64,000 nucleotides of DNA from JAJAZB01 sp964244295. Its GTDB lineage: Bacteria > Bacteroidota > Bacteroidia > Cytophagales > Spirosomataceae. The stretch covers positions 29,188 through 93,187 of the forward strand of contig CAXTIG010000026.1 of NCBI GenBank assembly GCA_964244295.1, in the 5' to 3' direction. Position 1 is the first letter of the stretch. Each line of letters opens with the position of its first letter. A program made the position numbers and the translations under genes. Below the pieces are notes generated by a model that saw nothing but the letters and a program-made list of their open reading frames with translations, was not told the DNA's origin and did not search any database. This document shows positions 25,082 through 34,151 of the stretch, piece by piece.

Positions 25082-26035
25082 ATGAATCGCCTCGCCGACA
25101 TTCCCACCGTCACGCCCGATGGCTTCCTCAACCGGTTTTTTACCAACCCGTTCAGCGTTGCCGAGGTGCAGACGGCCATGCCGTTGCTACTCAGTCGGGT
25201 GTTTGAGGGGAGCCGCTTTGGCGTGTTTCGCATTGAGCAGTGGGTACCACACGCCCGCTTTCCGATTCCACCGGTTCGCGTATCCTACCACAGTCTGGTG
25301 TTTCTGAAAACAGGGTTATTGCGTCGCACCGATGGGCTGACCACCTACGACATCGGTCCGCAAACCGTACACCTGACCGCCCCCGGACAAATCGAATCGT
25401 CGGAATTTTGCAGCCCCGATGCCTCCGGATTTTATTGTTTTTTTAACGAAAGCTATTTTCTGGAAGGGGCCGGAAATGCCCGGATTCTGGCCGAGATGCC
25501 GTTTTTCAACGCTGGTCAGCGTCCGATTGTATCCCTCGACGCCGAACGAGTTGAGTGGCTGAGCGGGCTGTTTGCCCGGCTCGAAGAAGAATACCTCCGT
25601 GCGCTTCAGCCGCAAACCACCGACCAGCAACCGATGGCAGCGGCGCTGCTCACGCTGGTGCTGCTTGAACTCCGCCGGGCTTACCTCCCAACGCCCCCGG
25701 CGGGGCCGGTCAACGCGGCCATGCTGCTCACGGCCCGGTTTAAAGAAGCCGTGGCCCGGCATATTTTCTCGAAACGCAGTGTGAGCGAATACGCCGACCA
25801 ACTGGCCGTGACGCCCAACCACCTCAACCGTTGCGTGAAGGAGACCACGGGCCGCCCCGCCTCCGATTTCATTACCGACATGCTCTTGCTCGAAGCCCGG
25901 ATGCTGCTTCGGCAAACCGACCTCAGTATTGCCGAAATCGCTTTCCGGCTCAGTTTCGGTGATGCGTCGTATTTCGGCAAACTGTTTCGCAGGCACACCG
26001 GGCAAACGCCACTCGACTACCGGCAATCTGCATAA
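25082..26035 (+). CDS. AraC-family regulator, paralogue of the gene at 23519
   Basis: A 317-residue AraC regulator with the same two-part build as its neighbour: sensing half with VHLTAPGQIESSEFCSP and DNA-binding half with SEYADQLAVTPNHLNRCVKE and IAEIAFRLSFGDASYFGKLF. Whole blocks such as YADQLAVTPNHLNRCV and PLDYRQS are identical in both, so this is a recent duplication. The different sensing residues may give different effectors. Downstream, with its own promoter at 26088, is a membrane protein gene. Confidence 0.92.
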   Translation: MNRLADIPTVTPDGFLNRFFTNPFSVAEVQTAMPLLLSRVFEGSRFGVFRIEQWVPHARFPIPPVRVSYHSLVFLKTGLLRRTDGLTTYDIGPQTVHLTAPGQIESSEFCSPDASGFYCFFNESYFLEGAGNARILAEMPFFNAGQRPIVSLDAERVEWLSGLFARLEEEYLRALQPQTTDQQPMAAALLTLVLLELRRAYLPTPPAGPVNAAMLLTARFKEAVARHIFSKRSVSEYADQLAVTPNHLNRCVKETTGRPASDFITDMLLLEARMLLRQTDLSIAEIAFRLSFGDASYFGKLFRRHTGQTPLDYRQSA

Positions 26036-26087
26036 ATGGTACCAGGTTTAACCGGTTTTCTCCTACCTGGTGGAAGGGAAGAGGCGG

Positions 26088-26095
26088 TACTTTTG
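26088..26095 (+). promoter_or_regulatory. -7 element before a membrane protein gene
   Basis: TACTTTTG matches TAnnTTTG, 21 bases before the ATG at 26117. Confidence 0.55.
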
Positions 26096-26116
26096 CGGCT
26101 TAAGTTCTCGATTTTC

Positions 26117-26578
26117 ATGTATTTCTACGCTTTACTCCTGCACTCCTACACGCGCTGGGTCGTGTTGCTCAGCCTGCTTTTCGCCCTGTACCGGGGCTTT
26201 TCGGGTTGGCGTTCCGGGCGTAACTTTTCAAAAACCGATGACCAGACGCGGGTACTGGCGGTTACGTTCAGCCATTTGCAACTCCTCATCGGCTTCGTGT
26301 TGTACTTTATCAGCCCGGTCGCCAATGCGTTTTGGTCGGGTCCTGCGGCCCGGAACGCTTCATTCGAGATTTCGTTTTTTGGAATCATCCACCTGGGCCT
26401 GATGACTACGGCCATCGTCGTACTCTCCGTCGGCTCGTCGCTGGCGAAACGTGCGCTGACCGACCGGAAGAAATTTGCTACGGTGGCGATTTATTTTTCA
26501 ATCGCTCTGTTGCTCATTCTAATCGCCGTACCCTGGCCGTTTTCGCCCCTGGTGGCGCGCCCCTGGTTTCGGGGCTGA
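26117..26578 (+). CDS. Four-helix membrane protein, cytochrome b-like by layout
   Basis: A 153-residue protein with four hydrophobic segments. Histidines occur within or next to helices (LLLHSYTRWVVLL, FSHLQLLIGFVLYF, GIIHLGLMTTAIV), a layout seen in small Bacteroidota proteins often called cytochrome B, but binding of heme is unproven. The ATG at 26117 is chosen because a longer frame from 26036 would start before the promoter's -7 element. The DUF3817 gene follows after 37 bases and is likely co-transcribed. Confidence 0.75.
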   Translation: MYFYALLLHSYTRWVVLLSLLFALYRGFSGWRSGRNFSKTDDQTRVLAVTFSHLQLLIGFVLYFISPVANAFWSGPAARNASFEISFFGIIHLGLMTTAIVVLSVGSSLAKRALTDRKKFATVAIYFSIALLLILIAVPWPFSPLVARPWFRG

Positions 26579-26615
26579 GTCAAGGCAGGATCGTTTTCTT
26601 TTTTCTTTCCAACCC

Positions 26616-26939
26616 ATGTCAAACTTCACCCTGCGCAGCACCATCGGCCGGCTGCGAATCATCGGCTTTCTCGAAGGGCTTTCTTACCTGGTCTTACTCG
26701 GCATTGCCATGCCGCTGAAGTATTTCGCCGGGTTACCGCAGGCAGTGCGGGTGGTGGGCATGGTGCACGGCTTGCTGTTTGTGCTGTACGTATTGTACAC
26801 GGTACTGGCCTGGGTGGAATACCGCTGGTCGCTCCGGCAACTGGGGCTGGCGCTGCTGGCTTCGGTGGTTCCTTTCGGCACGTTTTACGCCGATTCGGCC
26901 TTGTTCCGGCCGACGCAGGATTCAGACCCGGTGACCTGA
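26616..26939 (+). CDS. DUF3817 membrane protein
   Basis: A 107-residue protein with three hydrophobic segments and the DUF3817 signature: RIIGFLEGLSYLVLLGIAMPLKY near the start and GMVHGLLFVLYV with a central histidine. Function is unknown; small DUF3817 proteins are widespread in Bacteroidota. It follows the cytochrome b-like gene on the same strand with a short gap. The gap that follows (26940-27090) shows no gene. Confidence 0.85.
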   Translation: MSNFTLRSTIGRLRIIGFLEGLSYLVLLGIAMPLKYFAGLPQAVRVVGMVHGLLFVLYVLYTVLAWVEYRWSLRQLGLALLASVVPFGTFYADSALFRPTQDSDPVT

Positions 26940-27090
26940 CGGGCATTGAAGACGGTTTACAATCCATCGGGAAAATCCTAAATACGATTTATCCGAGAAT
27001 AAATTGAACCGACTCTTTTTCGTATCGAAGGCCTTCGATTCCGCCTTTCCGCTCGCCCACCCATTTCGCCACTCCTCTAAAAAATGATAA

Positions 27091-27125
27091 AAACTTTCAG
27101 CCTTCTGAAAGTTTCCGTAGTTTTG
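27091..27125 (+). promoter_or_regulatory. TetR operator palindrome and -7 element
   Basis: aaactttcag (27091-27100) and ctgaaagttt (27105-27114) form a perfect 10-bp palindrome with a four-base centre, directly before TAGTTTTG (27118-27125). The site covers the expected -33 region, so a bound TetR dimer would block RNA polymerase; autoregulation of the efflux operon is the simple reading. Confidence 0.7.
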
Positions 27126-27793
27126 TGACCACCATTGACGAGCAACTGAGCAACACGAACGTGGACGTAAAAGACCGGATTCTCCAGAAGGCCGAGGAGC
27201 TATTTTTTCACATCGGGGTGAAGTCCGTGACGATGGACGACATCGCCCGGGATCTGGGAATTTCTAAAAAAACCATCTACCTGCATTTCCCCGATAAAGA
27301 CGACCTGGTGTTCCAGGTGGTCGAGCAGGAGATGGTCAAGGATAAATGTGAGTACGAAGAACTGGAACTAAGTGGGGCCAACAGCATCGAGAAGCTGCTT
27401 CAGGCCAGCGAGATGATGCGGCAAACCCTGGTGTGTATGAACCCCCGGCTGCTGTACGAAATTCAGAAATACTACCCCCGCGCCTGGCAGAATTTTCAGG
27501 ACCATATGCAGGATTTTGCCCTGCACGGCATTAGCAAAGACCTCCGGCAGGGCATCGATGAGGGATTTTTCCGGGCCGACCTCGATGTGGAGGTGATTGC
27601 CCGGATGCGGTTGAAACAAATTGAAACCGGGTTCGACAACCAGCTTTTCCCGCCTGAGCGCTTTGGCCTGGTGCGGGTGCAGATTGAAATGCTCGACCAT
27701 TTCGTGCGCGGAATCGTCACCAAACGGGGCTGTGAGATTTACGAACAACTCCGCGAAGCCCTCCAACATCCATCCAAATTGAACGCCAGATGA
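27125..27793 (+). CDS. TetR/AcrR-family repressor of the efflux operon
   Basis: A TetR-type regulator (up to 222 residues): helix-turn-helix at about 16-60 (KDRILQKAEELFFHIGVKS, VTMDDIARDLGISKKTIYLHF) and a ligand-binding C-terminal half. The frame opens with a GTG at 27125, but that codon overlaps the -7 element; a GTG at 27161 (before DVKDRILQKAEELF) fits both the promoter and the family's usual start better. The last codon overlaps the ATG of the TolC gene (ATGA), so regulator and pump are one operon. A perfect palindrome upstream is its likely operator. Confidence 0.92.
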   Translation: MTTIDEQLSNTNVDVKDRILQKAEELFFHIGVKSVTMDDIARDLGISKKTIYLHFPDKDDLVFQVVEQEMVKDKCEYEELELSGANSIEKLLQASEMMRQTLVCMNPRLLYEIQKYYPRAWQNFQDHMQDFALHGISKDLRQGIDEGFFRADLDVEVIARMRLKQIETGFDNQLFPPERFGLVRVQIEMLDHFVRGIVTKRGCEIYEQLREALQHPSKLNAR

Positions 27794-29169
27794 AGTACCC
27801 AACTACCAGCAAAGCATTCCTGCTTGGAGTGATACTGCTGAGTCCATTTTCATTGCGGGCGCAGAACCAGCAGTCGTTTTCGCTGAAAGAAGCGGTGGAC
27901 TACGCCGTAAAAAATAACCTGAACGTAACCAACTCGCAGGTAGACATTGCCTCGGCCCGCGACCGCGTTCAGGAGCTCAAGGCCACCGGCCTCCCGCAGG
28001 TCAACGTGGCGGCCAACCTTTCGCACACCATCAAGGTGCAGCCGTTTTTTAGCCCGCCAGGGTTTACGTTTGGCCCACCCGACCCGAACACGCCCGTGAG
28101 CGGCGAGGAAACGGTTTTTGCGCTGGGTGGGGTAAAATACACGGCCAATGCCATCGGTTCGGTGAGTCAATTGATTTTCAGCAGTACGTACCTGATCGGG
28201 TTGAAAGCGGCGAAGGCTTACACCGAACTAGCCTCTAAAAACTTGAAGGCCAGCAAAGTGACGGTAGCCGAGAATGTCACCAAAGCGTATTACAACGTGT
28301 TGGTGAATGAGGAACGTCTCAACTTGCTCGGCGTCAACGTGAGTCGCCTCGATTCGCTGCTGCGCGAAACCCGGGCGATGAACGAACAGGGGATGGTGGA
28401 GAAACTGGACGTGCAACGGCTGGAGGTGCAGGCCAACAACCTCCGCACCGAACAGCAAAACGTGGCGCGGTTGCAGGAACTGGCCCTGGTGCTGCTCAAG
28501 TTCCAGATGGGCTACCCGCTCGACCAGCCGGTTGCGCTCAGCGAGAAACTGGCCAAGCTCAATTTCCTGGAATCCTATATCACCGAGGTGACGCGGCCTT
28601 TTGCCTACACCAACCGCATCGAATACTCCACGCTCGAAACCCAACGGGAACTCCAGGTGCTCGACGTGCGCAACGTGCGGCAAAGCTACCTGCCCCAGGT
28701 GTCGTTTTCGGGTAACTGGGGATACTTCAACGGGCGTCAGACCATCGACCGGTTTATCACCAGGGCTTGGTTTCCGGCTAGTTCGATTGGGCTTAACGTC
28801 AACGTTCCCATTTTCGACGGCTTCGCCCGGCGGTACAAACTGGCCCAGTCGCGCAACACGCTGCTGAAGGTGGACAACAGCCTGAAACTCCTCGCCCAGA
28901 GCATTGACCTCCAACTTTCGCAGTCGCAGATTCAGGTGAAAAATTTCTGGTTTACGCTCCAGGAACAGCAGAAAAACCTGGATTTAGCCAACGAAATTCT
29001 ACGGGTGACGCGCATCAAGTACAAGGAAGGCGTTGGCTCGAACATCGAAATCATCAACGCCGAGACCTCCTTCCGCGAAGCGCAAACCAACTACTACTCA
29101 GCCCTGTACGACGCGTTGGTGGCCAAAGTCGATTTGGACAAAGCCGCCGGACGGTTGTACAATGAGTGA
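27790..29169 (+). CDS. TolC-family outer-membrane efflux protein
   Basis: A 459-residue outer-membrane channel protein with a signal peptide (FLLGVILLSPFSLRAQ) and the two repeated coiled-coil regions of TolC-type proteins (about 60-220 and 250-440). It gives the exit duct of a tripartite pump. Motifs such as SLKEAVDYAVKNNLNVTNSQ at the mature N-terminus and YKEGVGSNIEIINAETSFRE in the last helices are typical. Its gene is second in the operon, after the TetR gene and before adaptor and RND pump genes. Confidence 0.93.
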   Translation: MKYPTTSKAFLLGVILLSPFSLRAQNQQSFSLKEAVDYAVKNNLNVTNSQVDIASARDRVQELKATGLPQVNVAANLSHTIKVQPFFSPPGFTFGPPDPNTPVSGEETVFALGGVKYTANAIGSVSQLIFSSTYLIGLKAAKAYTELASKNLKASKVTVAENVTKAYYNVLVNEERLNLLGVNVSRLDSLLRETRAMNEQGMVEKLDVQRLEVQANNLRTEQQNVARLQELALVLLKFQMGYPLDQPVALSEKLAKLNFLESYITEVTRPFAYTNRIEYSTLETQRELQVLDVRNVRQSYLPQVSFSGNWGYFNGRQTIDRFITRAWFPASSIGLNVNVPIFDGFARRYKLAQSRNTLLKVDNSLKLLAQSIDLQLSQSQIQVKNFWFTLQEQQKNLDLANEILRVTRIKYKEGVGSNIEIINAETSFREAQTNYYSALYDALVAKVDLDKAAGRLYNE

Positions 29170-29258
29170 ATGAAGGAATGATTGAATGAGAGAATTACAC
29201 CCTGCCTCTCGCTTAATCAGCAAAACCTTATTCGCTCATTCTTTCACTCACTCATTCA
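29162..29258. repeat. Imperfect inverted repeat between TolC and adaptor genes
   Basis: The stretch tgagtgaatgaaggaatgat (from 29165) and the end of the gap (to 29258) are imperfect complements of about 28 bases built of gaatga/tcattc units. It lies inside the operon. Confidence 0.6.
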
Positions 29259-29268
29259 AAACTGATCA

Positions 29269-30396
29269 ATGAAACCAACATACCTCCTCCTACTCGTCAT
29301 TGCCTTACTGGCCTGCTCCGAACCTAAAAAAGAAGGCTTGGCCGGTAAAAAAGAAGAACTGGCCGCGCTGAAAAAACAGCAGGCCGAAATCGACGCTAAA
29401 ACCAAAACGCTTCAGGCGGAAATTGCCAAACTCGACCCCAAGTCGCAGGAAGAAGCGAAGACCAAAACCATTACCATCAGCCCCGTGGCTTCGACTACCT
29501 TCCGGCATTTCGTGGAAGTGCAGGGCAGCGTCGATGCCCAAAACAACGTGCAGGTGGCCCCCAAAGCCAGCGGCGCCATCACGGCGGTGTACGTGAAAGA
29601 AGGCGATGCCGTGCGGGCGGGTCAGACCCTGGCCAAAGTAGACGACCAGGTGATGCGGGAATCCGTCGAGGAGATTCGCAGTCAGCTTTCGCTCGCCAAC
29701 ACGGTTTTTGAAAAACAGAAAAACCTGTGGAGTCAGCAGATTGGCACGGAATTGCAGTACCTCCAGGCCAAAAACAACAAGGAAGGATTGGAACGCCGCC
29801 TGTCGACCCTCAACGTTCAGCTTGCGCAGAACAACATCACCTCGCCGATTTCGGGCGTGGTGGACCAAGTGAACGTAAAGGCCGGTGAAATGGCGATGCC
29901 CGGCGTGGGTGTCGTGCGGGTGGTGAATCTTTCGCAGTTGAAAGTGGTGGCGAAGGTGGCCGACACCTACGTGTCGAGCGTGAAGAAGGGCGATTTGGTG
30001 ACGGTAAAATTCCCCGATTTGAACCGGGAAATCAACGCCCGCGTCACGTTCGTCAGCGCGACCGTCGACCCGTTGAGCCGGACATTCAACATCGAAGCTA
30101 CGTTGCCGTCGAGCCGGGATTTGAAGCCCAACCAACTCGCGGTGGTGAACATCAACGACGTGAACAAACCCAACGCCATCGTCATCAACCAGAATTTGGT
30201 GCAGAACACCGAGCAAGGCCAGGTGGTGTACGTGGCCGTCGGCGAAGGCGCTAAAAAAACGGCCAAAGCCAAAGTGGTGAAAACCGGTCAGAGTTACAAT
30301 GGCCAGGTGGAAATCACCGAGGGCCTGAAAGCGGGTGAGCAACTCGTCACCACGGGCTACCAGGAATTGGTGGACGGACAGCCGGTTAGTTTTTAA
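29269..30396 (+). CDS. RND efflux periplasmic adaptor (membrane fusion protein)
   Basis: A 375-residue lipoprotein (lipobox ALLACSEP, C16). An N-terminal Lys/Glu-rich coiled segment (about 20-65) is followed by the usual adaptor parts: a barrel-sandwich (lipoyl) half-motif AVRAGQTLAKVDD, an alpha-hairpin (about 125-190), the second lipoyl half NITSPISGVVDQVNVKAGE, and beta-barrel and membrane-proximal domains to the end. It links the RND pump to TolC. The extra charged coil at the N-terminus is longer than usual. Confidence 0.93.
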   Translation: MKPTYLLLLVIALLACSEPKKEGLAGKKEELAALKKQQAEIDAKTKTLQAEIAKLDPKSQEEAKTKTITISPVASTTFRHFVEVQGSVDAQNNVQVAPKASGAITAVYVKEGDAVRAGQTLAKVDDQVMRESVEEIRSQLSLANTVFEKQKNLWSQQIGTELQYLQAKNNKEGLERRLSTLNVQLAQNNITSPISGVVDQVNVKAGEMAMPGVGVVRVVNLSQLKVVAKVADTYVSSVKKGDLVTVKFPDLNREINARVTFVSATVDPLSRTFNIEATLPSSRDLKPNQLAVVNINDVNKPNAIVINQNLVQNTEQGQVVYVAVGEGAKKTAKAKVVKTGQSYNGQVEITEGLKAGEQLVTTGYQELVDGQPVSF

Positions 30397-30398
30397 TT

Positions 30399-30495
30399 GA
30401 AAATGGAGAATGGAGAATTGAGAATATAAAAGCCAGGATTGACCACACGTCGCCCGATTTCTATTCGCCATTCTCCATTCTCAATTCTCCATTTC
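30399..30495. repeat. Inverted repeat inside the efflux operon
   Basis: Arms 30399-30425 and 30469-30495 pair with a few mismatches; both consist of gagaatgg/ccattctc units. It separates adaptor and pump genes. Confidence 0.75.
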
Positions 30496-30500
30496 ATTTT

Positions 30501-33500
30501 ATGAAACCCGAACACATCAAAACCCTCGGCTTCACCAACTGGTGCGTGGAGAACCGGACGACGATTTACATTTTCACCTTCCTCATCACGCTGGTGGGGT
30601 GGATGGTGTACAACAACCTGCCCAAAGAGCAGTTTCCCGACATCAAGGTTCCGCAGGTGTACATCAATACGGTGTACTTTGGCACAGCCCCGGCGGACAT
30701 TGAGAACCTGATTAATAAACCCGTCGAGAAGCAATTGAAATCGCTCTCCGGGGTAAAATCGGTGAAGTCGAACGCACTCAACGACGTGTCGGTAATTCTG
30801 GTCGAATTCCTGCCCGACGTGACTTCAGAGGTGGCCCTCCAGCGCGTCCGCGACGCCATCGACAAGGCCAAGCAGGATTTGCCCACCAAGCTCGACGCCG
30901 GTCCGACGGCCCAGAACGTGGAATTCTCGGAATTTCCGATTATGAACGTCAACCTGGCCGGGAACTATCCGCTTCAGAAACTGAAGGATTACGCCGAAGA
31001 CCTCCAGGATGCCTTCGAGGGCCTGCCCGAAATCAGCCGGGTGGACATCGTCGGGGCGCTGGAACGCGAAATCCAGATTAACCTCGACCTGGCCCGGATG
31101 CAGTCGTCGGGGCTGAGTTTTTATGACGTGCAAACGGCGGTTCAGGGCGAAAACATCAACATTTCGGGCGGCGAACTAAACGTGGACGACGTGCGGCGGA
31201 CGCTCCGCGTGAAGGGTGAATTTTCGGGCGTGGATCAAATCCGGGCGCTGCAAATCCGCACCTCGACGGGAGCTACCGTGCGCCTCGGCGACGTAGCCGA
31301 CGTGCAGGACAGCTACGAAGAGCGCCAGGATTTCGCCCGGCTCGACAACAAGTCGGTCGTGACGCTCAATGTCATCAAGCGGGCGGGGAGCAACCTGATT
31401 TCGGCTTCCGAAGCCATCGAGAAAATCATTGCCGAGTACAAGCAAACTCGCTTCCCGCAGGAATTGCAGGTGAAAATCACCGCCGACCAGTCGGAGCGGA
31501 CGAAGGCCGACATCCACGACCTCATCAACACGGTGATTCTTGGGTTTATCTTCGTGGTGCTCGTGCTGATGTTTTTCATGGGCGTACGCGATGCCATTTT
31601 CGTCGGGCTTTCGGTGCCGCTCTCGGCGCTGGTCGCCTTCGTATTTTTCCCGCTGGTGGGGCCGGTCATCGGCTCCTTGTTTACGCTCAACACCCTCGTG
31701 CTGTTCGCCTTTTTGCTCGGTTTGGGGATTGTGGTCGACGACGCCATCGTGGTGATTGAAAACACGCACCGGCTCTACAACGAGCACAAAGACTGGGACA
31801 TCAAACAGGCCGTGAAAGCGGCTGCCGGGGAAGTGTTCGTGCCCGTATTTTCGGGAACGCTGACGACGATTGCGCCGTTTTTCCCGCTCTTGTTCTGGCC
31901 GGGCATCGTGGGGCAGTTCATGAAGTTTTTGCCCATCACGCTCATCATTTTGCTGTTCGCCTCACTGCTGGTGGCTTACGTGATGAACCCGGTGTTTGCC
32001 GTGACGTTCATGAAACGCCACGATGAGGAACTCGAAGAAAGCCAGACCAAAAGCCACTGGCAGCAGTTGAAGCGGCCCGTTATCGCGCTCATCGCGCTGG
32101 CCATCATCGGGTACCTGGCCGGAGCGGGGGTGGGTAATTTCTTCGTCTTCATCCTGTTGTTGTACGTTTTCAACCATTTTATTCTGACGCCGAAAATTCT
32201 GGTGCCTTTCCAGGACAAGGCCTTGCCAAAGTTGCGTAACGGCTACCGCCGCCTCATTCGCTGGGTGATTGTGGGCTACCGCCCCGTGTACGCGGTGCTG
32301 GCCACGGTCGTGCTGCTGATTGGTACGATTGTGCTGACGGCGGTGAGCAACCCGAAGGCCGTGTTTTTCCCCAGCGGCGAACCGGACTACGTCTACGTTT
32401 ACAACGTGATGCCCGTCGGAACCGACGCCCGCGTGACCGATTCGACGACGAAGGAAATTGAACGCCGCGTATTTAAGGTGTTGAAAGATAATGGAGCCGA
32501 GGACATCGTCAACTCGGTGATTTCCAACGTCGGTAAAAACGCCGGTGACCCCTTCAACCCCGACCGTTCGGATACGCCGCACAAGTCGAAGGTGACGATT
32601 GCCTTCGTGAAAGGCACCGAGCGCCACGGCATTTTGAGTAGTGAATTACTGGAAAAAGTCCGCGTGAGTTTGCAAGGCATTGCCGGGACAGAAATCTCGG
32701 TAGAACGCGAAAATAATGGCCCCTCGACCGGCAAACCCATCTCGGTGGAAATTGCGGGCGACGAGTTCGATACGCTGCAAACCCTGGAAAAAACCTTCCG
32801 GCAACGGGTGAAAGCGGCGGGCATCGAAGGCATCGACCAGTTGAAGTCGGATTTGGTGACCAACAAGCCCGAAATCATCGTGCAGATTGACCGCGACAAG
32901 GCGCAGCGCGAAGGCATTTCCTCGCAGCAAATTGCCGGGGCGGTGCGCACGGCCCTGTTCGGTCTGGAAATCAGCAAGTTCCGCGACGCCGAAGACGAGT
33001 ACCCCATCATGCTGCGCCTCCGCGCCGACGACCGCAGCCAAATCGAGCGCCTGCTGAATCAGAACATCGTGTACCGCGACATGAACACGGGCGGGCAACT
33101 GCGCCAGGTGCCGCTCTCGTCGGTGGCCAGCATCAGTTACTCGACCACGTTTAGCCAGATTAACCGTAAAAACCAGGAGCGGGTCATCACGCTGAGTTCG
33201 GATATCGTGCCGGGAGCCAACGCCAACGAAATCAACCAGCAAATCACGCAGGTTATCGAGCAAATGGATGTGCCCAACGGCTACGCCATCCGCCTCGGCG
33301 GCGAGCAGGAAAGCCAGCAGGAAACCATCGACTTCCTGGGCGTGGCCTTCCTCGGGGCCATCCTCCTGATTTACCTGATTCTGGCCACGCAGTTTAACTC
33401 GGCGGTGAAGCCGCTCATTATTTTCAGCACGATTCTGCTCTCCCTGATTGGCGTGTTGCTGGGCTTTACGGTGTTCGATCAGACGTTTTCGTTTATCATG

Positions 33501-33938
33501 TCGGGCGTGGGGATTTTCGCCCTCGCCGGGATTGTGATTAAAAACGGGATTCTGCTCATCGAATTCACCGAAGAACTCCGCGAGCGCGGCTACGAATTGA
33601 AAGAAGCCATCATCGAAGCGGGCGGGATTCGGATGACGCCCGTGCTGCTGACGGCCTCCGCCGTGGTGCTGGGCCTGATTCCGTTGGCCCTCGGCCTGAC
33701 GGTCGATTTCGCGAGCCTGTTCTCCAACCTCGACCCCAACATCACCGTCGGCGGCGACAGCGCCGTGTTCTGGAATATCCTCGCCTGGACGATTATTTAC
33801 GGCGTGATTTTCTCGACCGTACTCACGCTCGTTATCGTACCCTGCATGTACTACATCAGCGAGCGCGTGAAAGCCCGGCTTTTCCGGAAAAAAACAACCG
33901 CCAAACTGGAGCCGCGTCCGGTTGCCGAACCTGTTTAG
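30501..33938 (+). CDS. RND-family efflux pump (HAE-1 type)
   Basis: A 1145-residue inner-membrane proton/drug antiporter. Twelve membrane helices in two halves, with two large periplasmic loops, are visible. The proton-relay aspartates of helix 4 are intact in GLGIVVDDAIVVIENTHRL, and the helix 10 lysine is in GIVIKNGILLIEF. It is about 100 residues longer than AcrB because of an extra loop between the halves (after 510, including the two added hydrophobic segments AGVGNFFVFILLLYVFNHF). With the TolC and adaptor genes before it, it forms a complete tripartite pump under TetR control. Confidence 0.95.
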   Translation: MKPEHIKTLGFTNWCVENRTTIYIFTFLITLVGWMVYNNLPKEQFPDIKVPQVYINTVYFGTAPADIENLINKPVEKQLKSLSGVKSVKSNALNDVSVILVEFLPDVTSEVALQRVRDAIDKAKQDLPTKLDAGPTAQNVEFSEFPIMNVNLAGNYPLQKLKDYAEDLQDAFEGLPEISRVDIVGALEREIQINLDLARMQSSGLSFYDVQTAVQGENINISGGELNVDDVRRTLRVKGEFSGVDQIRALQIRTSTGATVRLGDVADVQDSYEERQDFARLDNKSVVTLNVIKRAGSNLISASEAIEKIIAEYKQTRFPQELQVKITADQSERTKADIHDLINTVILGFIFVVLVLMFFMGVRDAIFVGLSVPLSALVAFVFFPLVGPVIGSLFTLNTLVLFAFLLGLGIVVDDAIVVIENTHRLYNEHKDWDIKQAVKAAAGEVFVPVFSGTLTTIAPFFPLLFWPGIVGQFMKFLPITLIILLFASLLVAYVMNPVFAVTFMKRHDEELEESQTKSHWQQLKRPVIALIALAIIGYLAGAGVGNFFVFILLLYVFNHFILTPKILVPFQDKALPKLRNGYRRLIRWVIVGYRPVYAVLATVVLLIGTIVLTAVSNPKAVFFPSGEPDYVYVYNVMPVGTDARVTDSTTKEIERRVFKVLKDNGAEDIVNSVISNVGKNAGDPFNPDRSDTPHKSKVTIAFVKGTERHGILSSELLEKVRVSLQGIAGTEISVERENNGPSTGKPISVEIAGDEFDTLQTLEKTFRQRVKAAGIEGIDQLKSDLVTNKPEIIVQIDRDKAQREGISSQQIAGAVRTALFGLEISKFRDAEDEYPIMLRLRADDRSQIERLLNQNIVYRDMNTGGQLRQVPLSSVASISYSTTFSQINRKNQERVITLSSDIVPGANANEINQQITQVIEQMDVPNGYAIRLGGEQESQQETIDFLGVAFLGAILLIYLILATQFNSAVKPLIIFSTILLSLIGVLLGFTVFDQTFSFIMSGVGIFALAGIVIKNGILLIEFTEELRERGYELKEAIIEAGGIRMTPVLLTASAVVLGLIPLALGLTVDFASLFSNLDPNITVGGDSAVFWNILAWTIIYGVIFSTVLTLVIVPCMYYISERVKARLFRKKTTAKLEPRPVAEPV

Positions 33939-33950
33939 GGTTTAGTACGG

Positions 33951-33985
33951 AATCCCCCGGCGGCTTCGCCGGGGGATTTTTTTTT
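33951..33985 (+). terminator. Rho-independent terminator of the efflux operon
   Basis: aatcccccggcg (33951-33962) and cgccgggggatt (33967-33978) form a perfect stem with loop gctt followed by nine T residues. Confidence 0.92.
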
Positions 33986-34021
33986 GTTAATTGTTGAGGA
34001 CTTTTGCCAATTCAAAAAATA

Positions 34022-34116
34022 CCAGTTGTCATCCTGGAAGGATCTTGTCAGCCTACCGTGGGCTTTCCTGAAAAGGTAACGGTAGACTGACAAGGTCCTT
34101 TCAGGATGACAACTGG
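34022..34116. repeat. 36-bp intergenic inverted repeat
   Basis: Arms 34022-34057 and 34081-34116 are complementary at about 32 of 36 positions (core ccagttgtcatcctgg). The family resembles the cctgaaagga-type element at 52275-52417. Confidence 0.8.
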
Positions 34117-34151
34117 ATGAATTAAAACGCAAAAAATTCATAAGCACGACT

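Noticed and set aside
29305..30471. A 388-codon minus-strand open frame
   Set aside because: It is antisense to the RND adaptor gene, which has clear lipobox and lipoyl motifs.
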